Assembly: GCA_949130485.1 (NCBI GenBank)
Contig: OX422195.1
Coordinates: 1,312,566 to 1,376,565 of the forward strand
Direction of reading: 5' to 3'
Source of the DNA: Agelas oroides
Taxonomy: Eukaryota > Porifera > Demospongiae > Agelasida > Agelasidae
DNA length: 64,000 nt
Every line of letters starts with the position of its first letter. The first letter of the stretch is position 1. Made by a program: the position numbers and the translations under genes. Below are positions 35,080-47,009 of this stretch, one piece after another. The notes under the pieces are model-generated. The model did not search any database, was not told the DNA's origin, and was given only the letters and a program-made list of their open reading frames with translations.

Positions 35080-36630
35080 GTAAGCTGTATGTTTGCACCT
35101 ACTTCGTTAAAAAACCAGCAGCCAGCTCCTGTTACAGCAGGTGCTCTTGAGAATCCCTAGTCATAACCTCAAAACTCGTTAACACAAGTAAGTTAAAACC
35201 CATATATGGCACGTTTAATAGTGTGATTCGACAGAGGATGGGTACGCTAGTCTGATGCTCCTTCTCGTGTAGCGGTTCATAACCTCCTGCATTCAAAGTG
35301 CTGCAATACTAGACTTATGTCAAGAGGGGAGGGCGGGGAGGGCGGGGAGCAGGGGGAGGCACATACATGTTTTGTTAGTGCATTGGATAACTATGTGTCT
35401 ATGAAGCGTGCCAGTCTTAATAGAAGTTCAGTGATATGGTACTTCAAACAGAGTGATGCATTTCAAACACAGGATGAAATAACCTTCCATTTCAACACGG
35501 GACTGTCACAGATATTTTTGTTTTGTTCTATCAGTGCCTCGATACACCAGAACAATCTTCACCTGGGAAGTCGAGCAACGCTGGAAATGAACAAACTTGT
35601 GGGTAGGAAGTAAGTGAGTAACACTAACAACTTGGCACTTGCGTGTGTCTGTTTGGGGAAGTAGAGACATCATATGGTCAAGCGATAATGCTTCTGTGCA
35701 TGCTCATATTAGGATTCATAAAGTATGGCATCTCGGCACTTCAGTGACTATATATAGAACTTTCCTACACACGTAGTTACGGTCACGTGAAACCATTAAC
35801 ACCAGCTGCCTAGTCCAGAACTGGATGGTCGAAGTTATCTGTCAGTTATGGTACTAAGCAAATTGGTGATCCATAATTCCAACTACTTCTTGATGCATCT
35901 GGTACCACCCACCAATTTGATGAGAACGGTTAAAAACTCAATGGTCGAAGGTATCTGTGTCAGTTATGGTAATAAGCAAATCAGCACTCCGTAATACCAA
36001 TCACTTCTCGATACATTTGGTACCCACCAATCAAATAGCGGGGGATAGTAATGGTCTAGCAGTTATGGCACAAAGCAAGCCGTTGCTCCATAATCCTAAT
36101 CATACTGTTACCACCTATTAATTTGCTGCCTGACAGAGAATGGTCAAAGAATTCCATTTTTGGTGGGTATGTCGATACCTGTCATGGATCATTATTTCGA
36201 GTACAAGAGTAACTTGAGATTCATGATCCTAAGGGAGAAGTTGGGATGTTAATAGGCTCACCGCAGTCTCCCCCTTAGAGTCATGAATTTTGAAACAGTT
36301 GTACTCGAAACAATCGTCTGTGACCGGCACCAAACATTCTCAACAGAAGAGAAATATTTTGACCATTCTCGGCAAACTGGCGGAAACGCAGAGGGTGGTG
36401 CCAAATGCATTGAAGCATTTAGGATAATGGATTTGTTTATTGCCATAACTGACAGGTAGCCTCAAGCATCCAGTTCTTGAACATGCAGTTAGTATTAACG
36501 ATATCATGTGCCCATAACTTCGTATGTACATAGAGGACCTCTATTTATCATACGTCTAACTCACGCGAATGTATGGGAGTCAATGGGGAAGCCTTGCAGC
36601 TGCATGCAGTTTATAAAAAGCCGTATTTTT
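35080..36630. other. Repeat-rich intronic stretch
   Basis: Holds a GGGAGGGCGGGGA tract (35328-35350), a decayed TATGTGGCAGTCC MITE (35395-35520), repeats of CAGTTATGGTA(A/C)TAAGCAAAT (35.83-36.06 kb), and an inverted repeat at about 36190-36320 (ATTTCGAGTACAAGAGTAAC versus a GTTGTACTCGAAACAAT arm). Confidence 0.55.
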
Positions 36631-36790
36631 TACTACAAGTCACGCGAGAATCCGTATCAGTACTACAAGTCACGCGAGAATCCGTATCAGTACTACAAGT
36701 CACGCGAGAATCCGTATCAGTACTACAAGTCACGCGAGAATCCGTATCAGTACTACAAGTCACGTGAGAATCCGTATCACATACTACAAG
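36631..36790 (+). repeat. 30-bp minisatellite, five units
   Basis: Exact 30-bp units, TACTACAAGTCACGCGAGAA then TCCGTATCAG, starting at 36631. They translate to a 10-residue repeat (YYKSRENPYQ) without stops. A sixth unit is decayed. Confidence 0.95.
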
Positions 36791-36842
36791 TCACATGTGT
36801 GCGTCTGAATGTGCAATGAAATCGAAGGTTCGTATGATAAAA

Positions 36843-36975
36843 CCATTATCACCATAGTACCAAGCTATGCCGGAAAAAAATATCACTCATTTGTTGCCGT
36901 TGGCATTGTTACTCGTGCTGCACACTCGTAACAATACAGATGGCAACAAACTCATGATTGTACTATGGTGATACT
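36843..36975. repeat. Imperfect foldback of about 130 bp
   Basis: The outer arms read ATCACCATAGTAC and GTACTATGGTGAT. The inner arms read TTTGTTGCCGTTGGCATTGTTAC and GTAACAATACAGATGGCAACAAA. Confidence 0.7.
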
Positions 36976-37146
36976 TATATAGTATAATGGTAGTAGAGTG
37001 TATTGGGTGGTACCAAACATATCGAAGTGGTTGGCATTAGGAGCACCAATTTGCCTAGTACTATAACTAACAGATGGCTCAACCAACCAGTTCTTCAATA
37101 GGCAGTTAGTATTGGTGATATCATGTGCCCACAAATTTGTACACAT

Positions 37147-38290
37147 GTAGGGGACTTCTATGTATAATGACAGTAGTGTGTAGTGGGTGAAATTGAAGCA
37201 AGGAGCATCAATTTGCTTATCACCATAACTGATGGACAATTTTGAACATTCAGAACTTTAATAGGAAGTTAGTATTAACAGTATCATACCAGGATCATGC
37301 ATGTCTTTAGAGTCTTCCGTCATGTACTTACAGTCATGTGATCGTGACTTTGCATGTAGGGGACCTCTATGCATAATGACAGTAGTGTGTAGTGGGTGAA
37401 ATTGAAGCAAGGAGCATCAATTTGCTTATCACCATAACTGACGGACAATTTTGAACATTCAGAACTTTAATAGGAAGTTAGTATTAACAGTATCATACCA
37501 GGATCATGCATGTCTTTAGAGTCTTCCATCATGTACTTACAGTCATGTGATCGTGACTTTGCATGTAGGGGACCTCTATGTATAATGACAGTAGTGTGTA
37601 GTGGGTGAAATTGGTCAATTTGCTTTATCACCATAACTGACAGATATTTTGAACATTCAGAACTTTAATTGGGGCGAGCCTGAGCGAGCCCCACACTAGC
37701 GGGACTGCATTGCGCAGATGTGTGCGTATACGACCGTACGTACGTGCTTGCTTGCAGCCATATACCGTAAATTTTACATGCGCGTTTAAATATTTCCTGA
37801 AAATTGAACGTCCTCGTGCACTTAGTAGTTAGCCTCAATAGGTGAAGGGCATGGCATGGCAATGCTGGGCTACTACCAGAGTGCAGCGTTGGCAACCGTA
37901 GCGGAGACGGCTCAAGTTTAAGCACGCACGGCACCTTACTTCTTGTTTGTCACAGCAGCTACGGACCGACCATCAACGGCAGCTGCAAAATTATACACGC
38001 CTGGTTGAGATCGCTTCAGGTAAGGGTAGTGCATAAATGACACTCATAAACCCTACCGATTCAGCTCATCGTTTCAGCATGAAGCTTAGTCTATTCATGT
38101 GCATGTTAGCTGCTTGCTCAGGCTCGCTCCCACAATGTTCTAGATTTTCTAGTAGGAAGTTAGTATTAACAGTATCATACCAGGATCATGCATGTCTTTA
38201 AGGGTACAGTCTTTCATCATTATTTGATGTACTTAAAGTCATGTGATCGTGACTTTGCATGTAGGGGACCTCTATGTATAATGGCAGTGA
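37147..38290 (+). repeat. About 209-bp tandem units interrupted by an insertion
   Basis: Units begin GTAGGGGAC(T/C)TCTATGTATA at 37147, about 37356 and 37566, each ending in GTCATGTGATCGTGACTTTG. The third is split after CAGAACTTTAAT (37669) and resumes with TAGGAAGTTAGTATTAAC (about 38153). Confidence 0.85.
37670..38152 (-). mobile_element. GGGGCGAGCCTGAGCGAGCC element inserted in a tandem unit
   Basis: About 483 bp. The left end GGGGCGAGCCTGAGCGAGCC and a right end with GCTCAGGCTCGCTCCCAC form an inverted pair. A minus-strand frame ends in a GLAQARPN-like tail; the related fragment at 42700-42780 gives GLAQALPN on the plus strand. This shows a repeat-encoded tail and not a host protein. 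Confidence 0.7.
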
Positions 38291-38317
38291 TGCTATAACT
38301 GTGGCATACCAATGAGA

Positions 38318-38437
38318 TACAGAGGGACAGGGACAGACAGACAGGGACAGGGACAGGGACAGACAGACAGGGACAGGGGGACAGGGACAGGGGGACAGGG
38401 ACAGGGGGACAAGGACAGAGACAGAGGGACAGGGACT
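38318..38437 (+). repeat. GACAGGGACAG simple repeat
   Basis: Short units of GACAGGGACAGG and GACAGACA. Confidence 0.9.
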
Positions 38438-38731
38438 GTATGTGTACATTGCACGGCCTGTAAGCTTTGTTTCTGCGCGTATGTATAAACATGTGGTATG
38501 TTGGTAATGGAATGTGACGATGTCAAACCCCAATACTGGGACACGGTTACGTAAATGTCATTCAATACAATATGAACACATTGCTTTACGTGTGAACTGT
38601 ATGCGTGTAATGACATGTGGTATGGTGTGCAAATGAGGCATAATTCAAAGTTAAATTATGTTACGCACGTAGCAACCTGTTTGAAATATGTAGCTGTATA
38701 CACATGTAATGACGTACAGTACGCCCATATC

Positions 38732-38940
38732 ACATTCCATTGTCACATTCCATTATCACATTCCACTATCACATTCCATTATCACATTCCATTATCACAT
38801 TCGATTGTCACATTCCATTGTCACATCCATTGTCACATTCCATTGTCACACCATTATCATATCCATTATCATATTCCATTGTCACATTCCATTGTCACAT
38901 CCATTATCATATTCCATTGTCACATTCCATTGTCACAACC
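38732..38940 (+). repeat. 12-bp repeat (CATTCCATT(G/A)TCA)
   Basis: About 16 units of CATTCCATTATCA/CATTCCATTGTCA with slips. Frames through it are artefacts. Confidence 0.9.
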
Positions 38941-39239
38941 ATGACATAATTCAAACATTATAAAAATGCTATCCAATATATGTACGTAGTGTATGCGCAT
39001 TGCAACAAAGCTTCGTGTTTGAAGCATGTACGTATCTGAATCCGACATACGGTATGCCAATATTGTATTCATTATCAGTTGTCAAACTCCAATATTGAGG
39101 AACGGTCAAATGACACCCAATATGGCAACTGAGGTACAATTATGCTTGAGGAGTGGGCAAGTTCCGTCCAATGATCGGGACATTGCCACAATAATACACT
39201 CTACCGAACCTGAAAATTACAATCATGTGTACACAATAT

Positions 39240-39480
39240 TATGATCCCTCATATTGTAGCAACCATCTTTGAAAAACAGTGGCACAGAGAGCTGCTAGGT
39301 TAGAGGAGCTTCTATCTGCATTTTGTGCATGAGATAGCAGTTCCCATCTCCCCGTCACTCTAGTGTAGCTGATGAGGCCTGGTATTGGCCGAAACACGCC
39401 CTGCGCAGTGGGTGACTTTGTATAACGTTTAGGCCTGCGCTTTTTTTCAGGGGGGTGTAGTTCAATAATTGTTCATGCAC
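39240..39480 (+). repeat. Dispersed family A copy, reference orientation
   Basis: Runs from ATGATCCCTCATATTGTAGC through CATGAGATAGCAGTTCCCAT, AGTGTAGCTGATGAGGCCTG, GCGCAGTGGGTGACTTTGTA and TTTTTTTCAGGGGGGTGTAG. Other copies are at 8687-8760, 21374-21411, 26041-26240, 34060-34330, 42517-42600, 56750-56850 and 57985-58100. No terminal inverted repeat is obvious. Confidence 0.8.
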
Positions 39481-39497
39481 ACAAAACATGTCGTCAT

Positions 39498-39720
39498 CAC
39501 AGGGAACTTGGGGCATGGTCAAATGCCAGCCAATGATTGGGACATAACACTATTACACTCTAGAAAATCAGGATCACAATCATGCATGAAACCTGTCACA
39601 CTCGGAAGTCATGTGTTGATTGGGACATAACACTATTACACTCTAGAAAATCAGGATCACAATCATGCATGAAACCTGTCACACTCGGAAGTCATGTGAT
39701 GTGTGGGTATAGCTATATTT
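39498..39720 (+). repeat. About 85-bp tandem duplication
   Basis: GATTGGGACATAACACTATT followed by CACTCTAGAAAATCAGGATC and CTGTCACACTCGGAAGTCAT occurs twice in direct order. Confidence 0.85.
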
Positions 39721-39963
39721 AACCATAAAGTGCTATAATTAGGAGACCAAAGACGGTACCTAATGAGCCATTATTAGGTAAAATAAAAGGTTGGTGTGGT
39801 GGTGTATCAGTGCGATGTAAACACTGGCCATGAAAGAATGTCCTAATGCGCCTGCGGGTCACAATATTGGGCCATGACGTGTCTGGTTACCACGGTGGAA
39901 GAGGCCAAAACAGCGGCTGCCAGTGAAGCACAAACATGAACACTTCAAAACAGTTCCTTCCGT

Positions 39964-40215
39964 ATATGTGGCAGTCAAGATTATTCCGTCGCATATTTTG
40001 ATTGCTTCGCTGTGTTCAAAGCACCATATCGCTAAACTTCTGTTGAGGGCAGGGCTCATACGCGCTTTGCAGACTCATTAGATATTCATGCATCTACGAA
40101 GCACACATGAGCCCCGCCCTTAACAGAAGTTCAGCGATACAGCATTTCAAACACAGCGATGTGATCAAAAAACGCAACAGAATAATCTTCAATTTCTATA
40201 TGGGACTGTCACATA
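39964..40215. mobile_element. TATGTGGCAGTC MITE, 252-bp copy
   Basis: The left end TATGTGGCAGTC and right end GGGACTGTCACATA frame two inverted halves: GCTAAACTTCTGTTGAGGGC pairs with GCCCTTAACAGAAGTTCAGC. The short frames here are repeat-encoded. Confidence 0.7.
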
Positions 40216-40469
40216 TGCTCTTCTATCTACATGATTATAGTATGCGGAGGTGCCTGGTTAACATGGAGTATAGCCTGGTTCTAGAGGTATCTGGTTGCCA
40301 TGGAGATGCCTGGTTGTCATGGTAGTCCCTGGTTGCTATGGAAGAAACATAGCCAGTGAAGCACAAGTATGGATGTGCCAAAACAGTTCTTAGACTATTA
40401 TGCTCGACTGTCTACATACATGCACTGACATTGCATGTAATAATACAATTTGTATCTGGAGTTTGGTAT

Positions 40470-40720
40470 AAATGTGTGTGTGCATGTGTGTGTGCATGTG
40501 TTGTGCATGTGTGTGTGCATGTGTGTGTGCATGTGTGTGTGCATGTGTTGTGCATGTGTGTGTGCATGTGTGTGTGCATGTGTGTGTGCATGAGTGTGTG
40601 CATGAGTGTGTGCATGTGTGTGTGCATGTGTGTGTGCATGTGTGTGTGCATGTGTGTGTGCATGCATGCATACATCTGTGCGTGTGAGTGTGTGTGTGTG
40701 TGCGTGTGTGTACATGTGTC
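40470..40720 (+). repeat. TGTGTGTGCATG simple repeat
   Basis: A 12-bp alternating purine-pyrimidine repeat of about 20 units. Long open frames on both strands, rich in Cys/Val or His/Thr, are artefacts. Such sequence can adopt Z-DNA. Confidence 0.95.
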
Positions 40721-40769
40721 TGTGGCCACACAAGTGCAGGTATGGGGGGTGGGAGGGGTAGTGCAATTT

Positions 40770-41245
40770 GTTTTAAGGTGTCGAGTATCTAAAACATGGT
40801 TGTAACAATCCTGTATTTCCGTCACATATTTTAAGCTTTCATTAACAGCAGAGCTCACACAGCTGTTGTAGATACATCAGGGTGGGGCTCATACGTATTT
40901 TGAAGATACATCATGCATCTAAAAAGCACATGTGGTAGTCCTGGGTTGAATCGAACATTATTCCATTGCATATGAACATGTTTGAAGCGCTGTATCGCAG
41001 AACTTTCGTTAAAGGCAGGCCTCATACACACTGTTTAAACGAATGAATACTTGACACGTTCACAAAGCGCGTACGAGCCCTACCCTTAGCGGAAGTTCTT
41101 CGCTACAATTCTTCTAACACGGTAACACAATCGAGATACGGAACGGAATAATGTCCCATGAAACTTCAGCAATACAGAGCATCAAATGCAAAACACGCAA
41201 CAGAATATATTTTTGATTTCTACACAGAGCTGTCACACATACATA
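40770..41245. repeat. Cluster of decayed TATGTGGCAGTCC-family copies
   Basis: Phrases such as ATCGAACATTATTCCATTGC, CAGAACTTTCGTTAAAGGCA and GAGCCCTACCCTTAGCGGAA recur in both orientations. At least two overlapping decayed copies are present. Confidence 0.6.
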
Positions 41246-41500
41246 CAATGCAGTCTAGTCTGTACCGTCCATTTTATTACAAGTGAAATCATTCCCTCAA
41301 CCCCCATTAAATTGTCTGCCATCCTTCCTCAGCTATTGATCCCCCAAGGGAGGAAAACGCTCCTGTCTGGAAGGAGACTTGCACAGTTTCACCCAGCACA
41401 CTCAGCAGATGACCAACAGCTGGAGCCAAGAAACCTCCTGGTGAAGGAGACTAACTGACAGCCATAAAGGAAGCAGGTTGTGCAACCGTCACTCAGGACA

Positions 41501-41812
41501 ATGAGGCAGCAGTGTTTTTTTACAGACAGGATGTTTCTTGTCTCCTCTATAGTAGCAGTGGAATGCAATAAAACCTGCCAAGGACATAACACGGTGGTGA
41601 TATACGCAAATTCTCACGGCTTCAGTTGGACTTGTCGGCCAGTCGCCAGCATAAAATACCATAACAGTACAGGACAGTATTACACTAATGAATGCATTGT
41701 ACCGGTACTGAAAGACTGCTATTACTTTGATGTTCATGTTGTCAATAACAACTTTTACACGGTTGGGAAAGCTAAACAGAAGCATTACATACATAATGCA
41801 GGAAGGAGTTGA
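41501..41812 (+). CDS. Small cysteine-containing ORF, possible secreted protein
   Basis: A frame of 103 residues from an ATG at 41501. The N-terminus (basic/polar start, then FLVSSIVAV) could be a signal peptide. The mature part has five cysteines (CNKTC, WTC, NEC, KDC), an NKT and an NST glycosylation sequon, and a Tyr/Asn-rich body. I recognise no family. The C-terminal few codons come from the first unit of a tandem repeat. A possible acceptor (TTTTTTTACAGACAG) inside it means it might be an internal exon. It lies in the giant intron on the opposite strand. Confidence 0.3.
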   Translation: MRQQCFFTDRMFLVSSIVAVECNKTCQGHNTVVIYANSHGFSWTCRPVASIKYHNSTGQYYTNECIVPVLKDCYYFDVHVVNNNFYTVGKAKQKHYIHNAGRS

Positions 41813-42190
41813 TATAAAAAATTTTACAGTGAGCTTTGTCTAGCGTCTAATGGGGGGTAACGCCTGTCGGACCATCTATGTATAGATAGATAGATAGAAC
41901 TTTCATAGGAGTGCTACATCAGCTAACAATGTACATACATAATGGGAGGAGTTGATATAAAATTTTACAGTGAGCTTTGTCTAGCATCTAATGGGGGGTA
42001 ACGCCTGTCGGACCATCTATGTATAGATAGATAGATAGAACTTTCATAGGAGTGGTACATCAGCTAACAATGTACATACATAATGGGAGGAGTTGATATA
42101 AAATTTTATGGTGAGCTTTGTCTAGCATCTAATGGGGGGTAAAGACTGTCGGACCATCTATGTATAGATAGATAGATAGATAAACTGAAT
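41784..42190 (+). repeat. Three tandem units of about 138-149 bp
   Basis: Units start near 41784, 41933 and 42071 with ACATACATAATG. Each contains GAGCTTTGTCTAGC(G/A)TCTA, TGTCGGACCATCTATGTATA and a GATA microsatellite. Confidence 0.9.
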
Positions 42191-42957
42191 ATAGGAGTGC
42201 TCCATCAGCTAATATAGCCGGTCTTCTACTGGGACTGAGACTACAATCAGGCTCACCCTACGATGATGAACAATCTCTCCAGTAACTAGCGTGGTCTTAC
42301 ACGTTACTGGTGTTGGAGCTTCTGCTGAAATGTAATACTCTCTGCTGTGGAGTGTCTTGGTGATTTCATACAGAATATGTAATGTATGCACAGCAATAAA
42401 CAATCCTGTGTAGTCTCCACAGCCAGTTGTTGGCATGAAAGGTATCATGAGAGAATGTACAACACTGAACTCGCGTCTCGTCGTCAGGACTATACAGGAT
42501 TGTTTATCACCATCAAATGGGGACGCTATCTCATGCACAGAATGCAGTCAGGTGGCTGGCCTTATTTATTAGTAGAAGCTCCTTAAAAGCACCATGGCTC
42601 TTACCTGAAGCACCCCCTGCTATCTTACCTTTTCAACACGGACCAAGTTCAACCACAGTTGAAATGTTTAAAAATGCTATTTTGAAATATACAGTCTGTC
42701 CAAGCAAACAAGTGCATATAAACGTGCAGGTGTGCTGCAGTCCTGCTTGTGTGGGGCTTGCCCAGGCTCTCCCCAATTAGTTAAAACACGGATAAACTAT
42801 GTAGAGCCTTTCTCTCCCTAGCCACAGTTGACAGAATTATTATAAACCATGAGCCAAACGCTAGGCCTCAAAACCACTTCCAAGAGTAGTTACACCACAA
42901 AGGGAGGCTAAAGAAGTAGGCATGCAATGAGGATTACATAATCCTTGTAAAGCACCG
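42191..42957. other. Intronic stretch with repeat fragments
   Basis: Holds a family A fragment (42517-42600) and a GLAQALPN-type element fragment (42700-42780). The rest has no recognised feature. Confidence 0.45.
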
Positions 42958-43870
42958 GTGAACCGTGACGGTCTCACCTTTAGCCTGCGACACTTGGTAC
43001 CCCAGCGGACATAACACAAATTAAAGCTAGTCTGCTCCAAACAGTATCATTACCGATACCCTACTAGAAATGTTGAAGGAAGCAATGGAGGAGAATGCAT
43101 GGAATGATTGATTAACATACTGTTCACCTTTCACCCTAAGTCATTCAGTAAAGTTTGACATTAAAAAATCTCTTCCAAAGGTGATGATACTGCTAGGAAT
43201 GTTGAAGAAAGCAAGAGAGCAGTGGGCGTAAAATGACAAGTATATCATCACCGATGTGAGCTGTGACGTTCACCTTTCACCCTAAGTCACTCAATAAAGT
43301 TTGTCATCAAAATCTCTTGCAAAGGTGATGATACTGCTAGGAATGTTGAAGAAAGCAAGAGAGCAGTATGCGTAAAATGACAAGTACATCATCACCAGTG
43401 TGAACTGTGACGTTCACCTTTCACCCTAAGTCACTCAATAAAGTTTGTCATCAAAATCTCTTCCAAAGGTAATGATACCGCTAGGAGTGTTATCAAGAGA
43501 GCAGTATGCGTAAAATGACGATTACATACAACATCACCCGTGTGAACTGTGACGTTCACCTTTCACCCTAAGTCACTCAGTAAAGTTTGCTATCAAAAAT
43601 CTCTTCCAAAGGTAACGATACTGCTAGGAATGTTATTAAGAAAGCAAGAGAGCAGTGGGCGTAAAATGACGATTACATCATCACCGGTGTGAACAGTGAC
43701 GTTCACCTTTCACCCTAAGTCACTCAGCATCGTAGTGGTGGGAGTAACATGAAAGTTTGAAAGTCTCTTCCAAAGGCATTGATACTGCTTGGGAGGCCGA
43801 GGAAGGCTAGGGGGAAGTATACTAACAAGATTACATAATCAAACTGTGACCTGTGACCTGCACCTTGATC
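42958..43870 (+). repeat. About 144-bp tandem array, five to six units
   Basis: TTCACCTTTCACCCTAAGTC recurs at about 43123, 43269, 43413, 43555 and 43702, with a degenerate unit near 42958. Each unit also has TCTCTTCCAAAGGT(G/A) and a GCAAGAGAGCAGT(G/A) block. Confidence 0.9.
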
Positions 43871-44079
43871 CTTAAGTCTTCCCATCCCACCCACCACTTT
43901 GAAAGAGAAAGAGGTAGGGGTACCGAATGTTTAGTCTAGGATCCAGGATGTCCTGATGTCTAACACATATGTCATCACAAAAAGAGTCTTCCACACTTGA
44001 ATTGCTTGCTGACAACGACCTTGAATCGCTGAATACCCTCACACCATATTTAATGACCGTTGAGGAGCTTTTGTTGTCC

Positions 44080-44282
44080 TGGCAGCAGACAACACACTCA
44101 CATGACCTAATCTGTTTCCCCGAGGGTCTCACGGTAAGGTTACGGCGGAGCCTATCAGCTATGGACAAGTATGTCTACTACTATAGCAGACAACACACTC
44201 ACATGACCTATTCTGTTCCCCCGAGGGTCTCACGGTAAGGTCACAGCGGAGCCTCTCAGCTATGGACAAGTATGTCTACTAA
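44080..44282 (+). repeat. Two tandem units of about 105 bp
   Basis: GCAGACAACACACTCACATG, CCCGAGGGTCTCACGGTAAG and CAGCTATGGACAAGTATGTC occur twice. Confidence 0.9.
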
Positions 44283-44394
44283 TGCAAGACACTGTGGGAG
44301 GTTGAGTGAGGGAGAGAGTTACATTGACCAGCTTTGAACAATGACACAAAGACGTTTTAGATGTTATTTGGTGAAAAACAGAGAAAGTGAAAAG

Positions 44395-44462
44395 CCGGCA
44401 GTCACCAGGAATCGAACTTAGAGCTCTTGAGTCGCCAGTGCTCAACTACTCAGGTGTGTGGC
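44395..44462 (-). repeat. tRNA-derived SINE head
   Basis: On the minus strand a degenerate box A (CTGAGTAGTTGAGCA) is followed by GGCGACTCAAGAGC, a perfect box B (GTTCGATTCC) and GGTGACTGCCGGC. It has the same layout as 24156-24237, where box A is the intact box instead. Not a functional tRNA. Confidence 0.65.
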
Positions 44463-45722
44463 TCAGATAGGCTATCAAGCACACATAGGCCTTCAAACCA
44501 GTCTCAGAAGGTAGCTAATTGCAACAACTGCAATGGTTAAACTTAATTGGAGAGTATGGTAATATAGGCCCATGAAATTCAACTTGGTTCACCAGACTGT
44601 TTCTCACCAGGAGGCACACACGAGCCAGGTACAGGACTAGTCTACGGTTGTTTTGAAATCAAACTTCAAACTTAATTCCATTGCATGTTGAACTTTTGTT
44701 TAAGGTGGGTCTCATATATCTAATGCATGCACAAAGCATGTATGAGCCCCGCCCTTATATGTGCAATACAGCACTTTAAAAGCAACACAACAGACTTATG
44801 ATGTTCTACTCTGGGCATTCACACGTGTACAAGCAAGTACAATGGCACACGGATAAACCCCACACTTGGTTCCTGTGCAAGACCCACATGTTTGTAATTA
44901 TCACCACACAAATACAGATGGAAGCTGAGGGCTTATCCTACACGGTAAAATTAATAGCCTCACGCCAAGGCAACTTGGCAAAAACCACAAAAGAATGCAC
45001 GTCTATACAAGCATGCACAAAATACGTACTGGGTTACAGGCGCAAAACGAGATCCCGGTATCTACCACCACACAGTTCAACAACATCAACACACACACAA
45101 GAGATATATCATCTTCTCCTGTGCCGAGATCCATCAAAGTCTGGCAAGTTCCATATAGAAGGATAAAATTTCTAACTTTGTGTCTTTTGCCATGGTATCA
45201 ACAAGTCGTACGTCTTGATACACCATAGCTTACAGCCAGCGATAGGGTACGTGAAACACTAGTAGAGGGTATCAGCTGATGTATGCAAGAGAGATCAACA
45301 AAAGACTCAGAGCTACACCATCAATTAGCATGTGAACAAAGACTCCTGGCTGGCTTTTGGGATTAATGGTGCCCGTTTTGGGGTTAAATTGTTTCTTTGG
45401 GGTTGTTAATCACACTCAATTGCTCCTTTGGGGTTAATCAGATTAAAATTGCTCCTTAGGGTTAATCACATTAACAGTGCTACACTGGGAGAGGGGTAGC
45501 TTCCCCCCCCAAAACCCTGAACACTGCTTCTACATGTACAAGCATGCACTTGCTAGCATTTGCACGCTAAGCGTTGACCATGTACACTTATGCTTCTAGT
45601 CTATAGAGCTAGACCATCTCTCTAGTTCAATAGGAATACACTTCACGGCCACGCCCGTTCAAAACAAAACAAACTACATTGTACAGTTCTTACGTCAGTA
45701 GTTTTAACACAGAGGGCAGGGG

Positions 45723-45756
<34 letters not shown>

Positions 45757-46060
45757 GCATCCCTAGGGACTACCTACGTCACTCCAACGAACTGCCTCAG
45801 CACATGTATGATGGTAGAAATAACAACGTCAGTATTGTTACAAATCTCATGAGAGCGCTGGAAGCCCTAATTTGCCCTTTGGCCAATTAGTTGTATCTTC
45901 CCACTCATATCGAAATTCAGTTCCCACACAGATTTAGTAAGTGCAGTATCGTTTGTGGAGACAGTGGGGTGCGTTCACATGTATACCTTTCTCTGATCAC
46001 TACAGATGGCCCCAGTGCCTGCTGGCCCCACACACTCCAGCGTTAGTGAGTAATGAGATA
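44463..46060. other. Intronic stretch with a MITE remnant and a long G-run
   Basis: A TATGTGGCAGTCC-family remnant lies at 44650-44800. A run of about 26 G lies at 45732-45757. Repeats of TTTGGGGTTAAT occur near 45370-45460. The frame at 44798-45166 has no motif and is not called. Confidence 0.45.
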
Positions 46061-46250
46061 ATGTGTAAAAACACACACAGTCAAACACTTCAGCGTTGGT
46101 AATATGTGCATGACGTAATACATACCATCATACAACTAACACACACACTCACACACTTCAGCATTGGTAATATGTGCATAGCGTAGTACATACATCATAC
46201 AACTAACACACACAGTCAAACACTACAACGCTGGTGAGTAATGAGAAAAT
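46060..46250 (+). repeat. About 70-bp tandem repeat, three units
   Basis: CACTTCAGC(G/A)TTGGTAATAT followed by GTGCAT, TACATACA and CATACAACTAACACACAC. Confidence 0.8.
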
Positions 46251-46255
46251 ACATA

Positions 46256-46416
46256 CAGTGGAACCTCTCTAATACGGACACCCCTTGGGACCAAAATATT
46301 TGTCCTGATTAGTGAGGTGTCCTTATTTCAGGGGGAGAATAATATGCAGTTATCTAAAGTTGGAACTCAGTCAAGTGTCCTGATTAACCAGGTGTCCTTT
46401 AAGAGGGGTTCCACTG
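46256..46416. mobile_element. CAGTGGAACC MITE between TA dinucleotides
   Basis: Ends CAGTGGAACCTCTCTAA and AAGAGGGGTTCCACTG, flanked by TA on both sides. 161 bp, non-coding, Tc1/mariner-like by target site and end structure. A second copy is at 63411-63568. Confidence 0.85.
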
Positions 46417-47009
46417 TACATCGCACAACAGCATAGCAGTTCTCTCCCCCATAACATACGCCACATCAGGATATTAGTAAACCACTCCTGTTCCTGCAAT
46501 GTAAACTTTATCTTGAAGGAAAGGTCATAATTTACGTAGCTAACACTTGTGGGGAAGCTTGCTTCATTCATCAAGCTATCAAGAGCCTCGCAAATGCCCA
46601 TTCTAAGGTCACAATAGCATAGAATGTTTGACTATTGACAACCCTTCAGCATCATACAACCCCCCCTCCACCTCCATCTCCACCCTCCAAACCCATCATG
46701 ATCTTGGTCGTACAGATTCTAATATTTGCAGGGTTCTTTTTTTGTCTTTTGGAATGTTCATTAACACATAGCACATGTGACCATGTTGTACACTATGGTT
46801 GTGGCCCTGGGATAGCTTCCTACACAGAGTCCAAGGTTCACTGGCCCTTGCGGGTACTTGTGGCCCTTCTGGTAAACTTATCCAGACAGTGAAAACCAAC
46901 AAATCTTGATAAGCACATACTTGCATCATCAGGTTCTTGGAAGCAACAAGATGTTTACTCCTTACATATGTCTCTTCCAGAATGGTCCCTGTAGTCTCTT
47001 GACCACTGG

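Noticed and set aside
37665-37934. 89-codon minus-strand frame ending GLAQARPN
   Set aside because: Encoded by a mobile element; a fragment with the same tail recurs at 42700-42780.
40356-40858. Overlapping Cys/Val-rich and His/Thr-rich frames
   Set aside because: Products of the TGTGTGTGCATG repeat, open on both strands.
46371-46601. Minus-strand frame MGICEALDSLMNEASFP...
   Set aside because: The start context is good, but the frame runs into a CAGTGGAACC MITE, has no usable donor and no recognised family.
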